DNA of 64,000 bases from Ambrosia x helenae (GCA_030844895.1 CM061226.1:100543187-100607186), one strand, 5' to 3'; numbered from the stretch's first letter, positions 21,816-33,763 are shown. Notes: generated from the letters alone by a model not told the origin. A program made the numbers and translations.

Positions 21816-24087
21816 CAATTATACTTTTTGATCTATATATATATATATATACATTCATTTTTATGTTTCTTTTTTTATTTATTTGTTTTAAAATATTAAA
21901 ACTCCTTTATTAATTCCACAAAAATTATTTCAGGTAAATATGATGAAAAAAGTTTCACCTACAATTTTTGGTTTTCAAAAATTTATTTATTTAATATATG
22001 TAATAAATAAATCAAGTTTATTCCATTTTATTTATAAAAATCTATAAAAATATCAAAACGATCTTATAAATTTCTACAAAAATTATCCTATGTTTGTACA
22101 ATATTAAACTTTACTGAAATATTTTTATTTCAGAAAAACCATTTATTTTATATTTTAATTAATTTTTTGTTAGTTTTAATCATAAATAATTCATAAGAAA
22201 TTCATTTTTCAATATTTTTGTACCAAAATTTTACATAAATTATTTCTTTTCATTTGGAACTGAAATACAAATTTTTAATTCAGAAATTCTTTGATTTTAA
22301 TATTTTTAGATATTAAAGTCATATTTTGACAATTTGAAATAATTAGATTAATTATTCTTTTTCAAGAAAATAATTTTATAAAAATTATTTTCACACTTAA
22401 AACCTTATGTTGTGACTATATTCAACTTAAAATTTTACAAAGAGACTTTTGTTTATTTATTCATTAAATTCTTATGTTTAATAAACAAATTATTTAATAA
22501 ACATATAAACGCTTATCCTCAATTCGAAGCCCTAGAAATACATGTATCCTAGAGTTATTTCCCTTACACATTATCGAATACTTTAGGTTGATCATTTGGG
22601 AATAATCTCAATTCATATTTCGTTTTCCAAGTTCAAATTCAAGTTATTACGTGAACTGTGAGTATTCCTACCCCTTTTTGCTTTTATACATTTTTAGGGT
22701 GTTACATGTACACTATTACAATTTCAAATACAAGTTTAGATTTTACAATACAATTCTAGTACTATGTGCATTGCTTACAACGTGCTTTATGCTTAGACAT
22801 TACATGTGGATTACATTTGTACTTAGTGAAATCATTAACATGGTACAAGCCGACCTTAACATTGGATAGCGCTATTTGGATTGACAACCCGCCTAGATTG
22901 ATTCTCCCCCTTTTTCATCGGAGAATCCGTGGCCAGTGTTAAGTTATCATCCATTTATTGGTTGAGTACACTACAGTTCATACAGTACATTATACAGTCA
23001 CAGGGTTGATTTCGCTCATTTGTATGATACATAGTTTACATATTTGCACTGTAGCTTGCACTTGAATTGTATAACTTTTCAACCTACTATATATATCAAA
23101 ACTAGGAATGCTCACCAACATTTCATATGTTGACCAAATCTATTTTGTACATGTTTCAGGTGCAGTTTGATCTAGTGCTTTAGCAAGGAACATTTAGTGC
23201 TTTATTTTAATTCAGTTATTTCAGTATTTACATTTCATTTAGACAATTATTTTCCATTTCCATGTAAGACAATTTTGATTATTCAATAATATTTACATTT
23301 TAGTACCATGAGCTTTTGAACAATCGTCACTACGTGACACCTCGATGATTCCGCCATCGGTTGGGGTGTTACAGATTGATATCAGAGCCATGGTTATAGG
23401 GAACTAGGTTACTAGACAAAAAGGCCTAGACTATAACCGAACTACAACTTGCATGCATAATATTTCCTGAATTACCCTACTCCTCATTTCCCTCTACCTT
23501 CCTTCTTCTATCTTTCCCTTCTTCTCTTTCTCCATTCTTCTCATCTTTCATCATGGTGCATAGAGATGGTGTCCTACAGGGAGTAGAAAGTTTACATCAT
23601 CATAGAACGGGAGCAGTACCTTTTATGAAGACACTCTTAGACATAATACTTACTCTTATTTTGCTCCTTCAAAGTTGTTGAACTTTAATGAGTGTGATAA
23701 GGACACGTGCAATCTGGAAGGGTGGACGCCTGTACACTGGGTTTTCTGGCATAGGCAAGCATAGCGCATAAATCCATTTACGGACCTGTTATGCTTACCT
23801 GGGGATTCCTGGAGTGAGTGTCCACTTATAGGCTAAAGCATGTCTTCTTTGATCACCATTGAGTTCAATTCCTTTGAAAAGTCAACGTTCTTGTTGGGCT
23901 TTACAGCTAGACAAGGGCACTCCAAGCATCTTATGCAAGTTTTACAATAATACTCTCTCGTTTCATATACAATATCCTATATATCATGATTTTCATATAT
24001 TGCTTACAAGTTATACTTTCATAATCATTTGTACAGTTATACACTCACATTTTCTAATCTCATGATTATTCATTGACTACCTCATAG

Positions 24088-25305
24088 ATGTCTGCTCGCC
24101 GTATGCTCCGTGACGCCAGCCAACGCCCTGTTCGTGCTTCTGGACGACGTTCTGATCGTCGCCTCGCATCTTTAGTCGCCGAACAAATTGCTGCAGTGAT
24201 CCCAAACCTTGTCAGTGAGATAACCCAGAATAGTAACAGTGCCAACACAGGGAGTACGACTCAATTTCGGTGCACTTTCAAACACTTTAACTCCTGCAAC
24301 CCCACAAAATTTACTGGTGAGGAGGGTGCTACTGGCCTCCTCCAATGGTTTGAAAGCATGGAGAGTACTTTCGTGAACAGTGAATGTCCTGATGAACTCC
24401 GCGTTCGCTATGCTACTAGTGTCTTTCAAAAGGGGGCGCTAACCTGGTGGAATGGCGAAAAGCGCAATCGAGGAGCGGATGTTGCTTTATCATTATCTTG
24501 GGCAGATGTTAAGGAACTCATGATCGCCAAATTCTGCCCTAGGAACGAAATCAGGAAACTGGAGGAAGAGTTCCATGGACTGAAACAAGACAGTGGTGAG
24601 AATCTTGCGTATAATACTCGATATCACGAACTTAGCATACTGGTTCCACACATGGTCACCCCGGTCTCTCGTGCAATTGAAAAGTATATCGAGGGATTAC
24701 CAGACCTGATTCAAGACGTTGTCACTGGAAGCAAAGTCACTACGGTAGAAGAAACCATCCAACTTGCAGCCACATTAACAGACAAACACGTAAGGAAAGG
24801 AAACTTGGTTAGAAAGGGCACCAAGACGGCTACTGAGAAAACCACCAATACTGTTGAACAATCTAAGACTATTTTAGCAAAGGCCGCCACTACTGCTTCG
24901 AACTCTAAGAAACGAATGGGTGATAATCTGAACCATACTGTTGTGGATCCTGTGACTCAACCTCCTATCAAGAAAGCCTACACGGGAATCCATCCTCAAT
25001 GCAACACCTGCAAATATCATCACCCTACAAATCTTCCATTTCGTCAATGCACTAGATGTGGAAGGTTTGGACACTTTGTCACTACTTGTCGAGTAATGGT
25101 TGGGACACAGGGTAATCATCAAACAGCTGCCCAGGAACCACTACAGATTACTAACGGTCGGGCATGTTATCATTGTAAAGACCCTAACCACTTGCTACCT
25201 CAATGTCCCAAATTGAACAATGTAAACCTGGTGGCACATGGACGAGCTTTCAATATCAATATCAACGAAGCAGACGATCAGGATGACGTTAATCCCACTG
25301 GTTAA
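24088..25305 (+). CDS. Ty3/gypsy GAG capsid-nucleocapsid protein
   Basis: 405 residues, intact. GAG assembles the cytoplasmic particles in which retrotransposon RNA is packaged. The basic, Arg-rich N-terminus (about residues 1-40) is followed by a retrotrans_gag domain (about 75-205) with ALTWWN at 117-122 and FCPRNEIRKLEEEF. A linker leads to two CCHC knuckles, C-x2-C-x4-H-x4-C at 321-334 and 360-373, which bind RNA. The ORF stops just after the second knuckle, where full chromovirus-like polyproteins continue into protease. The start is the first ATG after the leader and precedes the basic domain. An intact frame in an element without pol suggests selection or youth. Confidence 0.9.
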   Translation: MSARRMLRDASQRPVRASGRRSDRRLASLVAEQIAAVIPNLVSEITQNSNSANTGSTTQFRCTFKHFNSCNPTKFTGEEGATGLLQWFESMESTFVNSECPDELRVRYATSVFQKGALTWWNGEKRNRGADVALSLSWADVKELMIAKFCPRNEIRKLEEEFHGLKQDSGENLAYNTRYHELSILVPHMVTPVSRAIEKYIEGLPDLIQDVVTGSKVTTVEETIQLAATLTDKHVRKGNLVRKGTKTATEKTTNTVEQSKTILAKAATTASNSKKRMGDNLNHTVVDPVTQPPIKKAYTGIHPQCNTCKYHHPTNLPFRQCTRCGRFGHFVTTCRVMVGTQGNHQTAAQEPLQITNGRACYHCKDPNHLLPQCPKLNNVNLVAHGRAFNININEADDQDDVNPTG

Positions 25306-25746
25306 GCCATGGATGAAACCTTCCAAGATTCGAGAATCCAATACTCGTGTTTTCATTTTCTTGATCCTATTATCATTTTGTACCCAATTTTGTCGCACTC
25401 ATTAGCATATAACATCTAGAAACTTCCTTGCATACTATTGTGTACGAACACAGATTGGAAATTTATCATATTCGGTTGCATTTATTTTAAATCGTATAAG
25501 TTTCAGACTCTACCTTACATTTATTTGAAACACTTACTTGACCCTACAGAATTTTTTTCTCAAAACATCATTGGTTATTACATGAAACTTGATTTTTTTC
25601 CCTTAGTTTGACTTTCCACTGAACATTTAATTATTCGTGATACTCGTAAACATTTAACACTTACACTTAATGGTTGTAGTACTTACAAACTTGCTTGCAT
25701 AGACATGCTATCAATTTGCAATCAATGTGAATAATAATTGCTGCAC

Positions 25747-25940
25747 TTAATAGAGGTCATCATGCCTTTTTCAACAGTCGGGAGAGGCCCTACAACCTGC
25801 TCCACGACTGGTGGAGGCTATCGAACATACTCAACGATTGGTAGAGGTCACTATGCCTTTTCAAACAGTCGGGAGAGGCCCTACAACCTACTCCACGGCT
25901 GGTGGAGGCTATCGAACCTGCTCAACAATCGGTGGGATCA
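25747..25940 (+). repeat. Two tandem copies of a ~97 bp unit
   Basis: The unit holds CAGTCGGGAGAGGCCCTACA, then TGGTGGAGGCTATCGAAC and TGCCTTTTC, and occurs twice in direct order downstream of gag. Within each unit, shorter GGTGGAGG/GGTAGAGG words suggest further sub-repeats. Confidence 0.7.
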
Positions 25941-26419
25941 TAGAAGGACATAAAACCCTAATGTAAGGTAAATTGATGATTCCGGTCCGGAACGTAATCA
26001 TGAATTTACAGGTACGTTAGGGTAGTGTGAAATTCTATTAGAGTTTTTGTAGGGCATCCAGTACGTTTTCAAGGTATCAAATGTGTGGTGGGTTAGCTGC
26101 GGTACACCCTGTATACAAACACTAATGATGCATTGAAAGTGAGACTGGAAGTCGGACCAGGAACAAACTCTGTTTACTTGGTGGTTCAATTATAGTCAAT
26201 CACTCGTACATTTATTTTAGGATTCCTGAACTTGCAATTTAAGTGATTTACTAGATTCTTATTCCCCTTTTTATTCGAGACGAACCTAATCCTTAACTCA
26301 CACCTATCAAACCCCTTATCTAGATCATTCAAACCACAGTTATTTTAATTTTACCCAAGCATCCATAACCCTATGTTTCTAAATAACTTCGGGACGAAGT
26401 TTCTAAAAGTAGGGGATGC

Positions 26420-26515
26420 TGTGACATCCGTCACTTTTATCCTATTATTATTATACATATATAAATATACATTTTTTATTTCGCATCTCCTATCTTATAC
26501 GTCACGTTTTATCCT

Positions 26516-26550
<35 letters not shown>

Positions 26551-29067
26551 GAATAATAAATAATAATAATACCAATATATCATAACAATTATATGGTGTA
26601 GTAAAACCAAGTGGTTGTTAGTCCAACCCAATATGTGGCCCACCCAGAAGCAGCAACCCACTTCCCTTATCCTTCACTCTTACCGGCCCACTACACCTCC
26701 CTTCCCCTTCTTGCTGTTTAAAAAAAATAAAAAGAAGATTCTGATGCGGGCCGGACTCGAACCCGCACCACACCAACAAACGCACTTACACCAAACCAGC
26801 CGAGCCAGAGCTCATTTCCTGATGTAATCCTGATTCAAATTGTATTTAAGGGCTTCTTATTTCACCTTTTCTTGTTAAAACTCGCTGCTGTGGACAGATC
26901 CACGATTCCCTCCAACCCCTCCTTATTTGACTACAAGATTAAACACAGATTTGGAAAAATTGAATGATTAGCTCGTATTGATGGAATGGACATAATATTA
27001 CGCATATTAAACGCATTAACGCGGTCAAAACATACCTGATTTAAGACCAATTACGCGTATAAGCTTAAAAGCTTGGTCAACTTTCCAATTCGTTAAACCG
27101 TAGGTGTTAGTATAAATTGAACCATTCCTGAGAATCTAAAGGAGCCGAAACACACACACAAATCTTCAATTTCCCTCTCAGTTCATCATATTCGCATATT
27201 GCTTCGGTTTTGACTTTTTCTTTGACCGCTCGTTCATCATCAATTACGCGACATAGGTAATGATTCGTACCTTGGTTTTGTTTATCGGTTATAAACAGAT
27301 AATAGCCCTAACAAATCAGAAGCTATTATCTGTTATTAACAATTATTAGATTTTTAGGGTTTTGCTAAATCTATTTGGGGAAGATGAATTGCTTTCACGT
27401 TTGTTTATAATTAAAACTAAATGAGATATAACACAAACTGACCATCAGACCAGTTGGTAAAACCTTATGCTTGGGCCGCCCCTGGTCAAGGGTTCGAGCC
27501 CTAGCAGCTACAACAATTATACTTTTTGATCTATATATATATACATTCATTTTTATGTTTCTTTTTTTATTTATTTGTTTTAAAATATTAAAACTCCTTT
27601 ATTAATTCCACAAAAATTATTTCAGGTAAATATGATGAAAAAGTTTCACCTACAATTTTTGGTTTTCAAAAATTTATTTATTTAATATATGTAATAAATA
27701 AATCAAGTTTATTCCATTTTATTTATAAAAATCTATAAAAATATCAAAACGATCTTATAAATTTCTACAAAAATTATCCTATGTTTGTACAATATTAAAC
27801 TTTACTGAAATATTTTTATTTCAGAAAAACCATTTATTTTATATTTTTAATTAATTTTTTGTTAGTTTTAATCATAAATAATTCATAAGAAATTCATTTT
27901 TCAATATTTTTGTACCAAAATTTTACATAAATTATTTCTTTTCATTTGGAACTGAAATACAAATTTTTAATTCAGAAATTCTTTGATTTTAATATTTTTA
28001 GATATTAAAGTCATATTTTGACAATTTGAAATAATTAGATTAATTATTCTATTTTCAAGAAAATAATTTTATAAAAATTATTTTCACACTTAAAACCTTA
28101 TGTTGTGACTATATTCAACTTAAAATTTTACAAAGAGACTTTTGTTTATTTATTCATTAAATTCTTATGTTTAATAAACAAATTATTTAATAAACATATA
28201 AACGCTTATCCTCAATTCGAAGCCCTAGAAATACATGTATCCTAGAGTTATTTCCCTTACACATTATCGAATACTTTAGGTTGATCATTTGGGAATAATC
28301 TCAATTCATATTTCGTTGTCCAAGTTCAAATTCAAGTTATTACGTGAACTGTGAGTATTCCTACCCCTTTTTGCTTTTATACATTTTTGGGGTGTTACAT
28401 GTACACTATTACAATTTCAAATACAAGTTTACATTTTTACAATACAATTCTAGTACTATGTGCATTGCTTACAACGTGCTTTATGCTTAGACATTACAAG
28501 TGGATTACATTTGTACTTAGTGAAATCATTAACATGGTACAAGCCGACCTTAACATTGGATAGCGCTATTTGGATTGACAACCCGCCTAGATTGATTCTC
28601 CCCCTTTTTCATCGGAGAATCCGTGGCCAGTGTTAAGTTATCATCCATTTATTGGTTGAGTACACTACAGTTCATACAGTACATTATACAGTCACAGGGT
28701 TGATTTCGCTCATTTGTATGATACATAGTTTACATATTTGCACTGTAGCTTGCACTTGAATTGTATAACTTTTCAACCTACTATATATATCAAAACTAGG
28801 AATGCTCACCAACATTTCATATGTTGACCAAATCTATTTTGTACATGTTTCAGGTGCAGTTTGATCTAGTGCTTTAGCAAGGAACATTTAGTGCTTTATT
28901 TTAATTCAGTTATTTCAGTATTTACATTTCATTTAGACAATTATTTTCCATTTCCATGTAAGACAATTTTGATTATTCAATAATATTTACATTTTAGTAC
29001 CATGAGCTTTTGAACAATCGTCACTACGTGACACCTCGATGATTCCGCCATCGGTTGGGGTGTTACA
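26420..29067 (+). repeat. 3' LTR, 2,648 bp
   Basis: Partner of 20702-23373. It differs by a shorter AAT microsatellite (26518-26550), a shorter TA run near 27533 and single-base changes. A short ORF seen in both LTRs is not a gene. Confidence 0.92.
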
Positions 29068-29072
29068 ACCCA

Positions 29073-30124
29073 ACACAATGCACCTTTCATTTACAAAACA
29101 TCTTTTCTCGCTTTCAAGTCTAAACATCATGTGTTTATTTAAACAAGTACTTCTCAATATATTGTTGGTTTTGAAAACAAAACATCAAGTGTTTATTTAA
29201 TTACTAGCACTTCTCATGCCCAGATACAAGAGTAAGTATCACGTCACATAGTTAAAGCTGGGGGATCATTCAAGAATTTGATTTTGGTATTGTTCAGTGG
29301 GTCCTTTTGCTTCACATTTTGCTCGCTAGTCCAAAATTGTGACATAAAATCACGAGGTTGATGTCGATATATGTCTACTTTCATGGATATGGGTAGACCT
29401 TTTGATTGAGCCTTTCAACACATGCTGACATACAAGACATAAATGTTTTTCTTATATGTATACGTATAATTTAAAATATATTGGAATTGCTAAATATTAT
29501 TCTATTATTTGTATTCCATCAAGTAAATAATATATGTCTTTCTCTTTTATGATTAAAAAAGGTTCTCTTATATGATTAAAAAATATGGTTGGAGCGTTTT
29601 TTATTTTTCTGATAAAAATTAAAAATGCTTGATAATTAATTCACAACTTAAATGGTATTATTCCTAACCCTTCCCTATATATGTTAATATGCTATACACC
29701 TTTTATGTTATTTACTTATATATTATTATTTTTGCAGTATAAGTAAATACAAAGAAATAGGAAGGTTTAGATGGCAGAGCAAGGAGCATTTGGTATAACA
29801 AAAAATACATGTAAATATACACTACTCAAAACAAATTATAAGTTGGCCTGTTAATTATGTTACGTTATAGTTTAAGTTTTAATAGTTGTCAGAATACATA
29901 AAAAAAAAGTTTTAAATTTCCATACACAGAATAACCATACATGTATAAGTTAATACATTTTTATAGGTCTAAGAATATACACTCTCTCTTTATAGGCAAA
30001 ATTTCATCGTTAACAAGAGGTTCAATAAACTCCAAAACTAAAACTTAAAAAGTGCAGAGAAATTGATCACGTTTACATACTTTAAATACCATTTTATATG
30101 TGTAATACAAGAAATTAAGCCTTT
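29073..30124. other. Unassigned AT-rich stretch
   Basis: No gene, RNA or repeat boundary could be supported. A short duplicated phrase (AACATCA(T/A)GTGTTTATTTAA near 29124 and 29180) is the only internal structure noticed. Confidence 0.4.
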
Positions 30125-30227
30125 AATTAGGGGCGACTGCTAATGCTCAATTTGCCGCTAAAAGCCTAGCATTAGCGACGATATCGCCGCCAATAGTCCC
30201 CTTTCTTGTAGTGGCTTTCTTGTAGTG
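30125..30227. mobile_element. CACTA transposon terminal remnant
   Basis: On the minus strand the segment begins CACTACAAGAAAG twice in tandem (from 30227 and from 30213), then GGGGACTATTGGCGGCG and TAGCGAC words. CACTACAAGAAA is the canonical plant CACTA terminus. The other end was not found. Confidence 0.55.
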
Positions 30228-30566
30228 GTGAACTTCAATTTAACCTTTATTAACGATGTCTTAGATTTATACAAGCCCACATATTACTCAAATAAAATAC
30301 CGTTATATTCCTACCCTCCAGAGATTCAAATACAAGATTACAAGCACATGACAACAAAACATCTTAGGAAAAATTCTGCACCTCTTGTTCCTAATTCTCT
30401 TGGTAGAATAAGATAATTCCAAGCATAAAACTCTAAGCTAATTAGCACAACCACCCATAGAAAGTTATATAGTTTTTACATTTAATCAAGGGGGAGTATG
30501 ACTAACCATGACAAAATTGTTTTCACGTGTATATTTTATTAAAGGAATTTGGTCATCCTTTTTGTT
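30228..30566. other. Unassigned stretch
   Basis: No supported gene. It ends with TTGTT (30562-30566), the left TSD of the next element. Confidence 0.4.
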
Positions 30567-30909
30567 TGTTGTAAAACTCACTATGAAATTGTATCAAGAA
30601 TATCGAACAAAAGATTCGAATGATTGTTATTGATGAAAACTGAAAAGGAATTACAAAGAAAATGAAATGTAAAATGACTAATCTAGCAAATTGGATCAAA
30701 ACCCTGTTTTATAACCCTAATCCCTAATCAGACGGTTAAAGTCTGTTAAGACTTTCAGAAATGACAAAACAGGCCCTCCAATTTTACCAGCCTATCACTT
30801 ATTGAACTAAACTACTATAAAGCATAAAAGAACTTTGGATAATGACACAAATGGCCCCTCAAACTTCTTTGACTAAGTTTGACCATGATTTTGACACATT
30901 ATTCTAACA
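30567..30909 (-). repeat. 3' LTR, 343 bp
   Basis: On the + strand it runs TGTTGTAAAACTC to TTATTCTAACA; I see no difference from the right LTR. Confidence 0.93.
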
Positions 30910-31004
30910 ATCTCCACCTTGTGTCAAAGATCACAATTATGCCATCCTTCAATCACTTCCCTCAAACCACTGATTATCAAACATCTGTGCAATCAAACTA
31001 CTGA

Positions 31005-33227
31005 TCAATACAACTCATCAGAAGTTCCCAAACCATTGCTATACATCAGCAGTTTTAAAAACTGTTTGACAGCAGCAGTTTCCAAACATCTGTTCACCAA
31101 CAGATCTTTACCATTTACCATTCTGCCCTTAACTGTTCTAGTTACTCCAGCAGTCACTAGGCTTGTACCACCTTGCACACCATTTCTTAAACTCAAACAA
31201 TACTTCAAGAAATGATAAGCATCCACAGAATTGACCCATATCCAGGCAATCAGCTCTGCACAGTCTGAACAACCACAAATAATGACTGTTTTACCCCTGC
31301 AACCATTTTTTACCTTCTTAACCAATCCAGACCTGATTTCAGCTAACCAAGCATCATCACCACATAATAAATTTGTTTCAAAACTCATTATTTTGACCCA
31401 TTTGACCAAATCAGCTCCTAAATCAGAATCTTCACAATAGTCCAAACACATCACAGTTGCAAACTTTCTAGAACTGTCACTATCATTGCAGAATCTTTCA
31501 CTATAATCATCACTGACCAACTGAGAACCTTTTCCTGCACATCCATCAGATACCTCCACCTTAATCTGATAATTCATATGCTCCACCTCAGTCAAAACAT
31601 CCTTTAACCACATAATAACCCTGCTATCTTTCAAACTTGGCTTCTCATCATCTAGTCCTTTTATCCTGATTAACTTTACATCTTCAGGATCCCTCAAGAA
31701 CAACCATTCCCCTGCTCTTGACCCCATACACCCTTTCTGACTAGAATACTTATGCATACTTAAGCCAATCATCCTTTTAAATTTTTCCAGAAATACCCTT
31801 CCAGAAACAACATCTTTACTAACCAAAAGATTATCATTCACTCCTCCTAGAGTCCTACCCATTGGTTTTTTCCACAAATCATCATAATACAAAAAAGATT
31901 GATCCACCTTAGACACTATCTTGTGACCTCTACTCATCACACAACCATCTAAGCTACTTCCCTGTAACACAACATTCTCTCCTTGTTTACAGAACTCAAC
32001 CAATTCTTGTCTACTTGTGAAACCACCAGACTCTAGATTATTAAACACAACATCACCATCAAGAACATAAATATCACAATCCTGTCTAGTTCCTGATAAC
32101 ACCACCATGTGTTCTTTCATAACAAAGGCTTTACCACCTTTCAGAACCACATAATATCCATCTTTTTCAAGACAACCTAATGACAATAAACTCATTGCAA
32201 GATCTGGTACATACCTCACATCATGTACATTCACAATCAAACCACTGTTCATCTTGAATGTCACAGATCCTATACCCTTTATCTCACAAATCCGGCCATC
32301 AGCAACCCTGACTTTACCAAAGTCACCATACCTCAACTTCCTGAAGTACCCTTCATCATATGTCATACCATATGACCCTCCTGAGTCCATAATCCATTTT
32401 TCTAAACAGAAATCTTCACTAGTCACTGCAAGAACATCACACACATCACATTCATCAGATGAATCACCTTCTTGCTGCCTATGACTATCCTCCCTCGGCT
32501 CATTTCTCCTTTTCTTCAATTCTGGACAATCTCTTTTCAAGTGATCTTCTGAGTTACAAATGAAACACCTTCTTTTGAATCTTGATTCACCTTTAAACCT
32601 TGAACCTTTCTGATCAGATTTCCCTCTCACCAAGAGTCCTTCTCCACCTTCTTCTTTAGGCTCAAACCTTCTCTTCAACTCTCTTGAATTCAAGGCTGCT
32701 AAGACTTCTTCCATGGTAAGAGTATCTCTTCCATACATCAAAGTATCCACAAAGTGTTCATAACTCTGTGGAAGTGACGTCAAGAACAAGATAGCCTGAT
32801 CTTCCTCATCAATGGCCACTTCTATATTCTCAAGATCCAAAACCAACTTGTTAAACTCATCTGTATGGTCTTCAAGAGACTTCTCTGGTGTCATTTGAAA
32901 AGTATACAGCCTCTTCTTCAGATACAGTCGATTAGCCAAGGATTTGGTCATGTATAGGCTCTCTAACTTGGCCCAAATCCCTGCTGCAGACTGCTCCTTC
33001 GACACCTCTCTCAAGACCCTATCACCCAGACTCAAAACAATAGCACTGTGAGCCTTTTCCAAGATATCCTTCCTTTCTTTATCAGACAAATCAGCAGACA
33101 TGTTGGCTTCTCCCAACAGTGCATCTACAACCCCCTGATGAACAAGAAGAGCCCTCATCTTCAATCTCCACAGGCTAAAGTCATTCTTCCCATCAAATTT
33201 CTCCAATTCGAACTTAGTCGTCACCAT
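31005..33227 (-). CDS. Copia GAG-protease protein with an unrecognised C-terminal half
   Basis: 740 residues, uninterrupted. I chose the ATG at 33227 because an earlier in-frame ATG (33311) lies inside the LTR. Residues 1-190 are a copia GAG (FDGKNDFSLWRLKMRALL, then a UBN2-type body with LYLKKRLYTFQM). A basic linker leads to a zinc knuckle CFICNSEDHLKRDC (221-234). A retropepsin-like region has WIMDSGGSYGMTY (from 278; D281 would be catalytic) and VPDLAMSLLSLGCLEK. From about residue 380 onward (360 residues) I recognise no domain. It is not an obvious integrase or RT, though a stretch with YCEDSDLGADLVK near 630 faintly recalls the copia RNase H motif. GAG packages element RNA. The role of the C-terminal half is unknown. 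Confidence 0.9.
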   Translation of the reverse strand: MVTTKFELEKFDGKNDFSLWRLKMRALLVHQGVVDALLGEANMSADLSDKERKDILEKAHSAIVLSLGDRVLREVSKEQSAAGIWAKLESLYMTKSLANRLYLKKRLYTFQMTPEKSLEDHTDEFNKLVLDLENIEVAIDEEDQAILFLTSLPQSYEHFVDTLMYGRDTLTMEEVLAALNSRELKRRFEPKEEGGEGLLVRGKSDQKGSRFKGESRFKRRCFICNSEDHLKRDCPELKKRRNEPREDSHRQQEGDSSDECDVCDVLAVTSEDFCLEKWIMDSGGSYGMTYDEGYFRKLRYGDFGKVRVADGRICEIKGIGSVTFKMNSGLIVNVHDVRYVPDLAMSLLSLGCLEKDGYYVVLKGGKAFVMKEHMVVLSGTRQDCDIYVLDGDVVFNNLESGGFTSRQELVEFCKQGENVVLQGSSLDGCVMSRGHKIVSKVDQSFLYYDDLWKKPMGRTLGGVNDNLLVSKDVVSGRVFLEKFKRMIGLSMHKYSSQKGCMGSRAGEWLFLRDPEDVKLIRIKGLDDEKPSLKDSRVIMWLKDVLTEVEHMNYQIKVEVSDGCAGKGSQLVSDDYSERFCNDSDSSRKFATVMCLDYCEDSDLGADLVKWVKIMSFETNLLCGDDAWLAEIRSGLVKKVKNGCRGKTVIICGCSDCAELIAWIWVNSVDAYHFLKYCLSLRNGVQGGTSLVTAGVTRTVKGRMVNGKDLLVNRCLETAAVKQFLKLLMYSNGLGTSDELY

Positions 33228-33296
33228 TCTTGATCTTAATTGCGGATTACAAACTCCAATTTCACAGAATTCGAGCAACCTTGCTCTGATACCAAT

Positions 33297-33639
33297 TGTT
33301 GTAAAACTCACTATGAAATTGTATCAAGAATATCGAACAAAAGATTCGAATGATTGTTATTGATGAAAACTGAAAAGGAATTACAAAGAAAATGAAATGT
33401 AAAATGACTAATCTAGCAAATTGGATCAAAACCCTGTTTTATAACCCTAATCCCTAATCAGACGGTTAAAGTCTGTTAAGACTTTCAGAAATGACAAAAC
33501 AGGCCCTCCAATTTTACCAGCCTATCACTTATTGAACTAAACTACTATAAAGCATAAAAGAACTTTGGATAATGACACAAATGGCCCCTCAAACTTCTTT
33601 GACTAAGTTTGACCATGATTTTGACACATTATTCTAACA
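33297..33639 (-). repeat. 5' LTR, 343 bp
   Basis: Same sequence as 30567-30909, directly next to the primer-binding site on the minus strand. Confidence 0.93.
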
Positions 33640-33763
33640 TTGTTTAATTATATGATCGATTTTTTTAGAACAATTGAATAACATACAACATATATTCTTT
33701 AAATTATTGAATCAAAGATTTAAACCGTTTGGATTATATGGAAGAACTAGTTTATACCCAGGG

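Larger units (their letters stand above)
20702..23373 (+). repeat. 5' LTR, 2,672 bp
   Basis: It contains an (AAT)n microsatellite (about 20807-20870), two tRNA-like B-box blocks, and long AT-rich stretches. I see only scattered substitutions and microsatellite length changes against the 3' LTR, so the insertion looks recent. Confidence 0.92.
20702..29067 (+). mobile_element. Non-autonomous Ty3/gypsy element with 2.65 kb LTRs, GAG only (TR-GAG type)
   Basis: Near-identical direct repeats (20702-23373 and 26420-29067) beginning TGTGACATCCG and ending GGGGTGTTACA flank a 3,046 bp interior. TSD ACCCA is at 20697-20701 and 29068-29072. After the left LTR comes TGATATCAGAGCC (initiator-Met primer site); before the right LTR is a purine-rich AAAAGTAGGGGATGC tract preceded by a GGGACGAAG tail typical of gypsy 3' ends. 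The only gene is gag; protease, RT, RNase H and integrase are absent. It would need enzymes from an autonomous relative. Confidence 0.93.
30567..33639 (-). mobile_element. Young non-autonomous Ty1/copia element encoding one GAG-protease-unknown ORF
   Basis: Two 343 bp LTRs (30567-30909, 33297-33639) appear identical by eye. TSD TTGTT lies at 30562-30566 and 33640-33644. Minus-strand primer site TGGTATCAGAGC adjoins the right LTR and the purine tract AAGGTGGAGAT adjoins the left LTR. The whole interior is one 740-codon ORF without integrase or reverse transcriptase. Identical LTRs mean a very recent insertion, so an autonomous partner probably mobilised it. Confidence 0.95.

Noticed and set aside
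22651..22869. 72-residue ORF in the LTR, also at 28351-28563
   Set aside because: It lies in LTR sequence, its N-terminus differs between the two LTRs, and it has no motif; chance ORF.
24066..24429. Antisense ORFs across the gypsy gag
   Set aside because: Shadows of the gag reading frame, which has the domain evidence.
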